DNA from: Syntrophus sp964555065 | Lineage (GTDB): Bacteria > Desulfobacterota > Syntrophia > Syntrophales > Syntrophaceae | Length of the DNA: 33,107 bases | Assembly (NCBI GenBank): GCA_964555065.1 | Contig: CAZKRB010000032.1 | Span: 1-33,107, forward strand | Direction: 5' to 3' | Shown here: in pieces, positions 8,367-15,728 of the stretch | How positions within the stretch are numbered: position 1 is the first letter of the stretch | Layout of the letters: every line of letters begins with the position of its first letter | Translations under genes and position numbers: made by a program | The notes under the pieces: model-generated | Seen by the model: only the letters and a program-made list of their open reading frames with translations | What the model was told of the DNA's origin: nothing | Databases searched by the model: none

Positions 8367-9911
8367 TCAAAGGCTTGACCCAGGGGGAAAGGGGACGAAA
8401 AAAGGTGCGTGATTGGAGGTGAAGACGGGGGGATCACGCCGAAGAATCTCCCTGACGGCGGGATGGCGTTTAAATTTACGGTCCAGGAAATGGCGCACTT
8501 TCCGGCGATCCCACCCCAGGGGGTGGACAAAATCCCGGTAAAGGGAAAGATCGCCGGGATAGAACAGCCGGGTTTCCAGCGAGGAGACCTCCGGCCCCCA
8601 GGCGGGCAGGTTGAAAATCGCCACGTTCAGAAAATCGATGTCCGAGGCATGGTCGGCAACAAAGGACAGAGTCTTCTCCGCCCCCTCCCCGGCCTCTGCA
8701 GGGGTCCCGAAGAGCAGGTAAACATAGGTCGCAATCCCCGCCTCCTTCAGGTTCTTCAAAACCCGGGAGACCGTGGTGAGTTGGATGCCTTTCGCAAGGG
8801 CGTCCAGCACCGTCTGATCGCCTGATTCCAGCCCCAGCTTCAGCATCACGCAACCGGACTGCTTCAGGGAGCGGCAGAATTCCCGATCGGCCAACTGTTC
8901 CGTAAACCGCACAAAGCCATACCAGGGCGCGCCGGGCGAAGAATCGGCCAGCGCACTGAGCAGCGCCGGGCTGAGAGCGTTGTCGAGAAGATGGACGAGA
9001 ACGGGCCGGTGTCTCCCGACCAGCTCCTTCAGCTCGGCAAGGGCCCGGTTCGCCGGGATGGCTGAATAGGGCGACCCCTCGGCCCTTTCCGGGCAGAAGG
9101 CGCACCGGCGCCAGTAGCATCCCCGGGAAGCACTATAGGGAAGAATGAAACCGGGAGACAGGTAAGGCAGGTCATGAAAATCGCCATAATCGGGGGGATA
9201 ATCCCGCTCTGCCGTCCGCCTTCCCAGAACTTCCAGCAGCGGTCGTTCCCCTGCCCCGGCAATCAGGTGATCCACCAGCCCGGTAAAGGGGTTATGCCAA
9301 CCGGGGCGGCTCATCCAAGAGGTTGCCAACCCGCCTCCCAGGACAAGCTTCACTCCGGGGTATTCCCGGCGGAGGAACCCCATCATGGCGAAAGCGCACA
9401 GGGCCTGGCTGAGAAAATTCAGGGAAAAACCGACGTGAGAGGGAGAGCTGGACTCCACCAGTCTGGACAATCGGGTCTGGAAATAGGAGAAAAAGGGATT
9501 GGCCTCCGGGCAGGAGGCGGCGGCCAGCAGGTCATCGCTGCGCACGGGAGAAAGGCGATGCTCTTCATAGTTGGAAAGGCTCAAGCGGACCGGTGTTTCC
9601 CGGTCCGGCGCGCATTCCAGCACCCGGTCCAGATCCCGGATTGCCCTCCGGTATCGATCCCGGTCTCGATAGCCCCGCCGGTCCCTGAGATCCCGGAGAT
9701 GATCCGGCAGGTGCTTCCAAGCGCGGCGGGTCCAGGTATCAGCCGGCAGGTCCTGTCCGCCCCTTTCCGACAGGAGGCTCAGCAGTCCCTCCAGATTGGC
9801 ATCCACCACGGTGCAGGCTACGCCCTCCCCTCTCAGAGCCCCGGCCAGTTTGGCCAGCCCTGCCGGCGGTTCACAAGGTTTAACGACCGGTGGGTGGATC
9901 AGCAGCATCAT
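8367..9911 (-). CDS. B12-binding-type radical SAM protein, unknown substrate
   Basis: A 514-aa protein. The N-terminal part (MMLLIHPPVVKPCEPPAGLA, then VVDANLEG) has the look of the cobalamin-binding-like Rossmann domain found before many radical SAM cores. It contains an Arg/Asp-rich insertion at ~72-95. LVLGGGLATS (~189-198) and an AGAGERPLLE motif (~218-227) complete this domain. The radical SAM core begins near residue 255 with the cluster motif C265-YWRR-C270-AF-C273, a CX4CX2C spacing instead of the canonical CX3CX2C, which is known in some B12-type families. LKLGLESGDQTVLDALAKG matches the SAM-binding GxEsg motif. No classical cobalamin His motif (DxHxxG) is obvious, so B12 binding is unproved. 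Start ATG 9911 has GGGGAG six nt upstream. It stands alone, 231 nt from the NUDIX gene; the gap shows nothing clear. Confidence 0.88.
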   Translation of the reverse strand: MMLLIHPPVVKPCEPPAGLAKLAGALRGEGVACTVVDANLEGLLSLLSERGGQDLPADTWTRRAWKHLPDHLRDLRDRRGYRDRDRYRRAIRDLDRVLECAPDRETPVRLSLSNYEEHRLSPVRSDDLLAAASCPEANPFFSYFQTRLSRLVESSSPSHVGFSLNFLSQALCAFAMMGFLRREYPGVKLVLGGGLATSWMSRPGWHNPFTGLVDHLIAGAGERPLLEVLGRRTAERDYPPDYGDFHDLPYLSPGFILPYSASRGCYWRRCAFCPERAEGSPYSAIPANRALAELKELVGRHRPVLVHLLDNALSPALLSALADSSPGAPWYGFVRFTEQLADREFCRSLKQSGCVMLKLGLESGDQTVLDALAKGIQLTTVSRVLKNLKEAGIATYVYLLFGTPAEAGEGAEKTLSFVADHASDIDFLNVAIFNLPAWGPEVSSLETRLFYPGDLSLYRDFVHPLGWDRRKVRHFLDRKFKRHPAVREILRRDPPVFTSNHAPFFVPFPPGSSL

Positions 9912-10142
9912 GGTTTTCTCCCCGCAAAACGCCCGCCCCGGGCGCCGGCCGCTGCACCTGGAGAGGTAAAGAGCCAGGTTCCTTTTCTCCCCCGATGGCG
10001 GATGCTTTACCGGAACTCCGGCCCCGGCACAACGTCACCGAGGGGGGCCTCCAAGGGGAGTCACCGCTGACGGGATGTACCGTTCCAACGTTCCCTTCCC
10101 CCTTTTTAGCGCCGGGAGGCGGTGAGGACTCGAAGGTACAGA

Positions 10143-10697
10143 TTATTTTTTCTGCGGCATGTACTCCATATAAAAGCGATAAAAGGCGGCAATCACCAAG
10201 GCATGATTAATTTCACCGTCCTGGATGAGCCTGGGAATCTCAGCGAGGGGCTTGAGAAGAATCTCGATGTCCTCGTTCTGATCCTGCTGCTGCTCCCCTG
10301 CGGGATAAACATCCCGGGCCACATAGGTGTAGCAGAGATTGTTCTGGATGGCCGGATTGGGATAAACCGCTCCGAGAAAAATAAGGGAGCGGTCCGCGTA
10401 GCCGGTTTCCTCCCGCAGCTCCCGTCGCGCAGCCCCTTCCGGAGAATCGTAAGGTTCCACCAGCCCTCCGGGGATTTCCAGGGTTACCTTCCGATTGCCA
10501 TGGCGATACTGATGGACCAGCACCACTTCCTCATCCGGAGTCAGGGGGATCACATTGACCCAGGGCGAGGACTCCATCACCATAAAGTCCGCGGACAGGC
10601 CGGTACGGGGCGAAAGAGCCCGATCGGTCCTCAGGGAAAAGAACCGGCCGGAACGATCCGACTTGCTTGACAAGATTGTCCAGTCTTTTGGAGGCAT
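10143..10697 (-). CDS. NUDIX hydrolase, ADP-ribose pyrophosphatase-like
   Basis: A 184-aa NUDIX protein. VHQYRHGNRKVTLEIPGG (residues ~61-78) precedes the NUDIX box that runs G78 to Y100: G-x5-D84-x7-RELREETGY. The first acidic residue of the box is Asp rather than the usual Glu, a conservative change. The metal-binding REL-REE core is intact. The QYRH...LEIPGG wording is that of ADP-ribose/ADP-sugar pyrophosphatases (NudF-like), which hydrolyse ADP-ribose to AMP and ribose 5-phosphate; the substrate is inferred from family resemblance. Start ATG 10697 has AAGGAG 11 nt upstream. It lies 142 nt downstream of the methyltransferase gene on the same strand. Confidence 0.93.
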   Translation of the reverse strand: MPPKDWTILSSKSDRSGRFFSLRTDRALSPRTGLSADFMVMESSPWVNVIPLTPDEEVVLVHQYRHGNRKVTLEIPGGLVEPYDSPEGAARRELREETGYADRSLIFLGAVYPNPAIQNNLCYTYVARDVYPAGEQQQDQNEDIEILLKPLAEIPRLIQDGEINHALVIAAFYRFYMEYMPQKK

Positions 10698-10839
10698 GAA
10701 CCGCCCAACTCCTTCTGACTGATGAAATGACGGCGATGAAGTCTATCCGTTTTCCACTCCCCTCTTATCACGCCTTCCCCGTGATTTCAATCCGCGGAAA
10801 GATCGTATGAGAGATTCTCCCGCCCGCTCTCTTATCTCT

Positions 10840-11613
10840 TCACTTTTTCATCACCTTGGCAACGCCGCGCAAGGCCTGTCGGCTCTTGGAGTCGACGCCT
10901 AAAGGCTCACGGATCAAATCCTGGAGAGTTCGGTAGGAGGCTTGAACGGGGAAGGAAAGGGCCAAAAATGCCCCAAAGGGATTTTTTCTCATGGGGATGC
11001 ACCGCTCAAGCCCGCCCAGACGATGGTACCACGCCGGCGGGAAAAAGACGGCACTGCCCCATTGAATTGGAACGCCCGGCAACAGGTTTCTGATCCAGCG
11101 GAAAAGCTCCAGCGCCCCCGGCAGGCTGACCGCTCTGCCCAACCCGGAGGCAGCCACAAGTTCATGAACGCCCCCGGAAAGGTTCATGAGGGCATACTTG
11201 TTCCAGATCCCGATGCAGACCCGGTCACGGGAAACGCGAACCGCCTCCCCGATTGCCTTTTGCGGATCGTCAGCGGCCTCCAGTGATGTGATCAGGGTCA
11301 CCAGATCAAATTCGTTGTCCGAAAAGGGAAGATCTTCTGCCCGCCCCTGATAAACATCCGCGCGCTGACCCAGTTTTTTTTTCGCTGCTTCGACTCTGTC
11401 CGGGAATCTTTCAATCCCGGTGACGCTGCATCCCTGATTCCTGAAAAAGAGCAGGCGGCCTCCCGTACCGCATCCGACATCGAGGAGTCGTTCCCCAGCC
11501 TTCGGCAAGGACAAATCAAGAATCAATTTTTCCCCGCGGTCATCGATCAGTCTTCTTGCCGAAGACCTTTCCCCTCCTGCGCAGAGATCCTTCCTATCCT
11601 CATAAAAAAGCAT
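10840..11613 (-). CDS. class I SAM-dependent methyltransferase
   Basis: Rossmann-fold methyltransferase. Motif I is LLDVGCGTGGR, the acidic end of beta 2 is VTGIERFPD, and motif II/post-I includes GRAEDLPFSDNEFDLVTLI, the Methyltransf_11 pattern. The C-terminal ~110 residues include a hydrophobic, proline-rich part (SLPGALELFRWIRNLLPGVP) that may help bind a lipid or quinone-like substrate; the acceptor is unknown. The start is ambiguous: the frame is open from ATG 11685 (281 aa), with ATGs at 11646 and 11613. I chose 11613 (257 aa) because an AGGA lies 9 nt upstream, whereas the AAGG before 11685 touches the start codon; the true start could be 11685. Same strand as the NUDIX gene. Confidence 0.88.
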   Translation of the reverse strand: MLFYEDRKDLCAGGERSSARRLIDDRGEKLILDLSLPKAGERLLDVGCGTGGRLLFFRNQGCSVTGIERFPDRVEAAKKKLGQRADVYQGRAEDLPFSDNEFDLVTLITSLEAADDPQKAIGEAVRVSRDRVCIGIWNKYALMNLSGGVHELVAASGLGRAVSLPGALELFRWIRNLLPGVPIQWGSAVFFPPAWYHRLGGLERCIPMRKNPFGAFLALSFPVQASYRTLQDLIREPLGVDSKSRQALRGVAKVMKK

Positions 11614-11783
11614 CAGTTCGATTCCTGTCGTGCTGGATGCCCTCATTTCATTGCTGCCGTGGCGCTCCGATGCGTCCGGATGCATCCTTAACTAGTTGTT
11701 TTAAAATCCAATAAGCCTTATCACAACCCTTCACCGTGTAACACACTTCCCTCACCCGGAGCAAGCAAAGATCGATTGAAGTC

Positions 11784-11891
11784 AAAGTCGGACCTTTCAC
11801 CACCATGATCCTTTCATTGAAGAACATCCTTCAACACATTATAGGTCCCAGCCGCAACCCTTTAATTGCCTCGGTTAAAGCGTCCGACTTT
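11784..11891. repeat. 108-nt segment bounded by a 10-bp inverted repeat with internal hairpins (possible structured RNA)
   Basis: AAAGTCGGAC at 11784-11793 is exactly complementary to GTCCGACTTT at 11882-11891. Between them lie TTGAAG-N6-CTTCAA (near 11817-11834) and CTTTAA-N9-TTAAAG (near 11860-11880), so the segment could fold as a closed multibranch structure. It lies ~100-170 nt upstream of the methyltransferase start on the minus strand and ~370 nt upstream of greA on the plus strand. No known riboswitch class is recognised and no target-site duplication was seen. Confidence 0.35.
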
Positions 11892-11932
11892 TAAGTGGTT
11901 CTGAAATCAAAGCGAAAAGGTGGAATTCTCCC

Positions 11933-11960
11933 TTGACAGGCTCCCTTTTCTCTATTAAAT
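11933..11960 (+). promoter_or_regulatory. candidate sigma70-type promoter upstream of greA
   Basis: Perfect TTGACA (11933-11938), a 16-nt spacer, then TTAAAT (11955-11960, 4 of 6 to consensus). Use of this site would give a greA leader of about 290 nt. A weaker pair closer to greA (12210-12239) is an alternative. Confidence 0.4.
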
Positions 11961-12258
11961 CATCGTTGATTCATCTTGTCACGATTACCTGTTGAATGAA
12001 TCAGCTATTTCTGATTATTGAGAGTATCCTATGATGATATCCGGATAATTCACTCTGGCTATACTTCTCTCAGGAACCCCTTTCGTACCTGGGATCACAG
12101 ATTAAATGATAACCGTGGTCCTCTAACGTCCCATAGCAAAGGAAGATGGACGCCGATCCGCTTTCCTTCTCCAGTTACGTTTAATTGGCAATGACCACGG
12201 GCACAGCTTTTGAGCCAGAATCATCGAACAATTTATATCAGCAAGGTAGGAATGCAAC

Positions 12259-12747
12259 ATGATGAAAAAAATGCCGATCACCAAGGCAGGTTTCGAAAAT
12301 CTTAAACGTGAACTCGAACATCTCAAGTGCGTATTGATTCCGGCCAATGTAAGAGATATTGAAACGGCACGGGGGCATGGAGATCTATCAGAAAACGCCG
12401 AATACACAGCGGCCAAGGAAAAGCAGTCCTTTCTCCATGGAAAGCTGCAGGAACTGGAAAACAATCTTGCCTTATCCAACATCATCGATCTGAAAACGCT
12501 CAGTGACGACAAGGTCGTTTTCGGCGCTACGGTGGTCATTGAGGATGTCCATTCCGGAAATCAAACCAATTACCAGCTCGTTGGCCCCTTTGAATCAGAT
12601 ATTACCGCCAACAAGATTTCCGTTACCTCCCCTATCGGCAAGGCCTTAATCGGCAAATTGATCGGAGACGAAGTCAAAGTTCAAACGCCCGGCGGGATCC
12701 GTAATTTTGAAGTGATTGATATTTACATTGGCGAGAAGAACAAGTAG
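12259..12747 (+). CDS. greA: transcription elongation factor GreA
   Basis: A 162-aa protein of normal GreA length. The N-terminal coiled-coil hairpin contains the signature ARGHGDLSENAEYTAAKE (~residues 38-55), whose acidic DLSENAEY tip enters the RNA polymerase secondary channel and stimulates cleavage of backtracked transcripts. The C-terminal FKBP-like domain ends with ISVTSPIGKALIGK and GDEVKVQTPGGIRNFEV. Start ATG 12259 has AGGA 7 nt upstream; the ATGs at codons 2 and 5 are less well spaced. The gene is transcribed toward the ATP synthase operon and shares its terminator hairpin (12804-12835). Confidence 0.96.
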   Translation: MMKKMPITKAGFENLKRELEHLKCVLIPANVRDIETARGHGDLSENAEYTAAKEKQSFLHGKLQELENNLALSNIIDLKTLSDDKVVFGATVVIEDVHSGNQTNYQLVGPFESDITANKISVTSPIGKALIGKLIGDEVKVQTPGGIRNFEVIDIYIGEKNK

Positions 12748-12803
12748 CTGCTTCCAACAGGGCGTTTACTCTTTATCCGGGAGAAATCGCCGGAAGACAA
12801 AAA

Positions 12804-12835
12804 AAGCCGGTGTTGCATTTCTCCAACACCGGCTT
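12804..12835. terminator. bidirectional intrinsic terminator between greA and atpC
   Basis: Twelve-bp perfect stem AAGCCGGTGTTG (12804-12815) / CAACACCGGCTT (12824-12835) with an 8-nt loop. A run of six T follows on the plus strand (12839-12844), and seven A precede or overlap the left arm (12799-12805), giving a T-run on the minus strand. It can end both greA and the atp operon. Confidence 0.9.
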
Positions 12836-12861
12836 CCCTTTTTTAATCCTGCTTACAGTTA

Positions 12862-13269
12862 CTAACTTTTTTCTGCCACGCTGATCCGGTTAATCGCCCG
12901 CATCAGTGCGATGCTCATGGTCTCGAATTCCAAGTCGTCCTTTGACAACTTTGATATCTTTTCTTCGGCGCGCTCTTTTGCCCGCTGCGCCCTTTCCCTG
13001 TTGATCGTCTCAGCGCTTTCCGCGGTCTCGGCAAGAACCGTTACCTTACTCGACGTCACTTCAGCATATCCGTTATTGACGGCATAATACGTCTTCTTGT
13101 TTCCTACCGTAAAGCTTAATTCGCCAATCCCTACCGTGCTGAGCAACGATTCATGCCCTCTCAACACACCGAACTCACCTTCCGTCCCCGGTATGGTTAC
13201 CTCGGCAACCTCCCCGGAGAAAGCCAGCTTTTCCGGTGTCACGATTTCCAATAACAGTTCATCGGCCAT
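12862..13269 (-). CDS. atpC: F1 ATP synthase epsilon subunit
   Basis: A 135-aa epsilon subunit. It has the N-terminal beta-sandwich (LEIVTPEKLAFSGEVAEVTIPGTEGEFGVL, interrupted nowhere) with the conserved PG-x-EGEFGVL-GH-LLS turn at ~27-42, and the C-terminal two-helix domain (NRERAQRAKERAEEKI...). It forms the central stalk with gamma and modulates hydrolysis. It is the last gene of the atp operon, 15 nt after atpD, with GGGG before its ATG, and ends 26 nt before the shared terminator stem. Confidence 0.97.
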   Translation of the reverse strand: MADELLLEIVTPEKLAFSGEVAEVTIPGTEGEFGVLRGHESLLSTVGIGELSFTVGNKKTYYAVNNGYAEVTSSKVTVLAETAESAETINRERAQRAKERAEEKISKLSKDDLEFETMSIALMRAINRISVAEKS

Positions 13270-13284
13270 TGATTACCCCTATAC

Positions 13285-14694
13285 TTATTGCTCCTGATAT
13301 CCCTTGGCTTTTTCGACAGCTTCTTCAATTCCGCCGACCATGTAGAATGCCTGCTCCGGCAACTCGTCGTATTTTCCTTCGAGGATCTCTTTGAAACCCC
13401 TGACCGTATCGGGAACGGAGACAAATTTACCCTCGATGCCTGTAAACTGCGCAGCAACGAAGAACGGCTGTGAAAGGAATCTTTGAACTTTTCTTGCTCG
13501 GTTGACGGTCAACTTATCCTCTTCCGATAATTCATCCATTCCGAGGATCGCAATGATATCCTGCAGGTCTTTATATTTCTGCAATGTTACCTGGACCGCT
13601 CGGGCGACTTTATAATGCTCTTCACCCAGAACAATCGGATCCAGAATTCTCGATGTTGAATCCAGAGGGTCAACCGCCGGGTAGATTCCCAGTTCTGAAA
13701 GGGGTCGTGACAAGACAACGGTACCATCCAGATGGGCAAAGGTCGTTGCCGGCGCCGGGTCCGTCAAGTCATCAGCGGGAACGTACACACACTGCACTGC
13801 GGTAATGGATCCCTTGTCCGTCGAGGTGATGCGCTCCTGAAGCTCGCCGAGGTCCGTTGCCAGGGTCGGTTGATAACCCACCGCCGAAGGCATTCTTCCG
13901 AGAAGAGCGGAGACCTCCGAACCTGCCTGGGTGAAGCGGAAAATGTTGTCAACAAAGAGAAGAACGTCCTGACCTTCCACATCACGGAAATATTCCGCTG
14001 AGGCCAACGCGGTGAGAGAAACCCTTGCGCGTGCTCCCGGCGGCTCAGTCATTTGGCCATAAATCAGGGCCGCTTGTTTGATAACGCCTGATTCCAGCAT
14101 CTCTCGATAGAGGTCATTTCCTTCACGCGTTCTTTCACCCACCCCGGCAAACACGGAGATGCCACCATGATGCATGGCGATGTTATGAATCATTTCCATC
14201 ATCACGACGGTTTTACCGCAGCCGGCTCCACCGAACAGTCCCATCTTACCGCCCCGTGGAAATGGGACCAGCAGATCGATAACCTTTACCCCAGTTTCCA
14301 GAACATGAACGGAGGTGTCCTGTTCCATGAAGGTGGGAGATTGTCTATGAATAGGCATGTACGTCTTGGCTTCAATGGCACCCAGCCCATCAACGGGTCT
14401 GCCAACCACATTCATGATTCGCCCGAGACATTCCTTGCCGACAGGGACTGTAATGGGTGCACCGGTATCCTTCGCCTCCATCCCGCGAACCAAGCCGTCT
14501 GTAACATCCATAGCGATGCAGCGCACGACGTTATCGCCCAAGTGCTGGGCCACCTCGACAATCAGATTATCTTTGTCATCATTGATGACGGGATTGGTTA
14601 TGAGGATGGCATTTAAAATTGCCGGTAGTTGGCCCTCTTCGAATACAACGTCAATTACGGGCCCGATCACCTGTACAATCTTTCCTACATTCAT
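13285..14694 (-). CDS. atpD: F1 ATP synthase beta subunit
   Basis: The catalytic subunit, 469 aa from ATG 14694 (MNVGKIVQVIGPVIDVVF), which has AAGGAG at ideal spacing. The reading frame is open to 14772, but the extra 26 residues are not family-like. Seen in order: the beta-barrel N-domain, a P-loop GGAGCGKT at residues 155-162, GERTREGNDLY with the catalytic Glu, Walker B LLFVDNIFRFTQAG, and the C-terminal DELSEEDK motif. The P-loop has Cys159 where nearly all beta subunits have Val (GGAGVGKT). The rest is canonical, so the enzyme is expected to be functional. Fifth F1 gene of the operon, followed by atpC. Confidence 0.97.
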   Translation of the reverse strand: MNVGKIVQVIGPVIDVVFEEGQLPAILNAILITNPVINDDKDNLIVEVAQHLGDNVVRCIAMDVTDGLVRGMEAKDTGAPITVPVGKECLGRIMNVVGRPVDGLGAIEAKTYMPIHRQSPTFMEQDTSVHVLETGVKVIDLLVPFPRGGKMGLFGGAGCGKTVVMMEMIHNIAMHHGGISVFAGVGERTREGNDLYREMLESGVIKQAALIYGQMTEPPGARARVSLTALASAEYFRDVEGQDVLLFVDNIFRFTQAGSEVSALLGRMPSAVGYQPTLATDLGELQERITSTDKGSITAVQCVYVPADDLTDPAPATTFAHLDGTVVLSRPLSELGIYPAVDPLDSTSRILDPIVLGEEHYKVARAVQVTLQKYKDLQDIIAILGMDELSEEDKLTVNRARKVQRFLSQPFFVAAQFTGIEGKFVSVPDTVRGFKEILEGKYDELPEQAFYMVGGIEEAVEKAKGYQEQ

Positions 14695-14784
14695 TGTCGT
14701 CTCCTTTTCGCTGCCGAAATCATTATCTTTGACTCGTCCAATCGAAGGGACTATCTTCGATTTATTATCCACATGCTTGTTTTT

Positions 14785-15657
14785 CTATCCCTTTAACGCT
14801 TCTGTTCCACCAACGATATCCATCAATTCGGCCGTAATCGCCGACTGCCTTACCTTATTATATTGGAGTGTCAGTGCGCTGATCAATTCATCGCAGTTTC
14901 TGGTCGCATTATCCATCGCTGCCATCCGTGCACCGTTCTCTCCCGCCGACGTTTCCACCAATGCTCGGTAAATCAGCACATTCAGATACATCGGCAAGAT
15001 CTTTTCAATGATCGCCTCATCGGAAGGCTCATAGGTATAATCCATGAGCTTTTCCGGATCGGCAGCCTCCTCTTCTCCCACGGAAGGGAGTGGAAGGAGT
15101 CTGACTGCCACTGGGCGCTGCTGCGACACATTTAAAAACTCATTGTAGATGATGTACAGCTCGTCAAATTCTTCATTGATGAACGGTGAAATGACATCTT
15201 CCGCAATCGCCTGAGCCAGCGTTATGTCAAACTTACCGAATATATCGGCACGTTCATTGATAATTGCATGTTTTCTTTTGAAATAGTCCCGGCTCTTTCT
15301 TCCCAGGGGGGTCAACTCGACGTTAAGCCCCGCACCGGCCTTCTCCTTAAGAAACCTCTCCGTCGACTTGATCAGATTGGTATTGAAACCGCCACAAAGC
15401 CCCCGGTCGGAACTCATGCAGAGGACTCGGATTTTTTTTGGCTCTCTAACAGCCAGCAGCGGATGAGATTCTGGATTTACCCGGAGTGCCAAGCTGCTCA
15501 AGACATCCATGAATTTCATAGCATAGGGACGAAAACTTTCCATCCTGGTCTGCGCCGTCCGGAATTTGGACGCCGCAACCATATTCATAGCTTTGGTAAT
15601 CTGCTTTGTCTTATGTACCGCCGCTACTTTCCGTTTAATGTCCTTTAATGCGGCCAT
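14785..15657 (-). CDS. atpG: F1 ATP synthase gamma subunit
   Basis: A 290-aa central rotor subunit. The N-terminal helix MAALKDIKRKVAAVHKTKQI followed by TKAMNMVAASKF, the Rossmann-like middle with SDRGLCGGFNTNL, and the C-terminal helix NATRNCDELISALTLQYNK with RQSAITAELMDIVGG are all diagnostic. Length is normal. It lies between atpA (72 nt upstream) and atpD (90 nt downstream) on the minus strand. Start ATG 15657 has GGAAGAAA upstream. Confidence 0.97.
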   Translation of the reverse strand: MAALKDIKRKVAAVHKTKQITKAMNMVAASKFRTAQTRMESFRPYAMKFMDVLSSLALRVNPESHPLLAVREPKKIRVLCMSSDRGLCGGFNTNLIKSTERFLKEKAGAGLNVELTPLGRKSRDYFKRKHAIINERADIFGKFDITLAQAIAEDVISPFINEEFDELYIIYNEFLNVSQQRPVAVRLLPLPSVGEEEAADPEKLMDYTYEPSDEAIIEKILPMYLNVLIYRALVETSAGENGARMAAMDNATRNCDELISALTLQYNKVRQSAITAELMDIVGGTEALKG

Positions 15658-15728
15658 TAAAGTTTCTTCCTTTCCTCAAACTGTTTTTTCTTAGATTCTT
15701 GCGGCGAACCCGCACCGGCTGCCTTTAT

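Larger units (their letters stand above)
11686..12258. other. 573-nt intergenic region between divergent methyltransferase and greA genes
   Basis: AT-richer than its surroundings, with no gene I can support. It contains a 10-bp inverted repeat with arms at 11784-11793 and 11882-11891 enclosing two smaller hairpins (listed separately). It also has a TTGACA promoter candidate at 11933, an interrupted repeat AATCAG-N6-CTGATT (11999-12016), a 10-bp palindrome TATCCGGATA (12038-12047), and a second promoter-like pair close to greA (TTGAGC at 12210-12215, N18, TATATC at 12234-12239). Confidence 0.6.

Noticed and set aside
8147..8530. 127-codon minus-strand frame overlapping the radical SAM C-terminus
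   Set aside because: Wrong frame relative to the radical SAM gene, Pro/Arg-rich, no motif.
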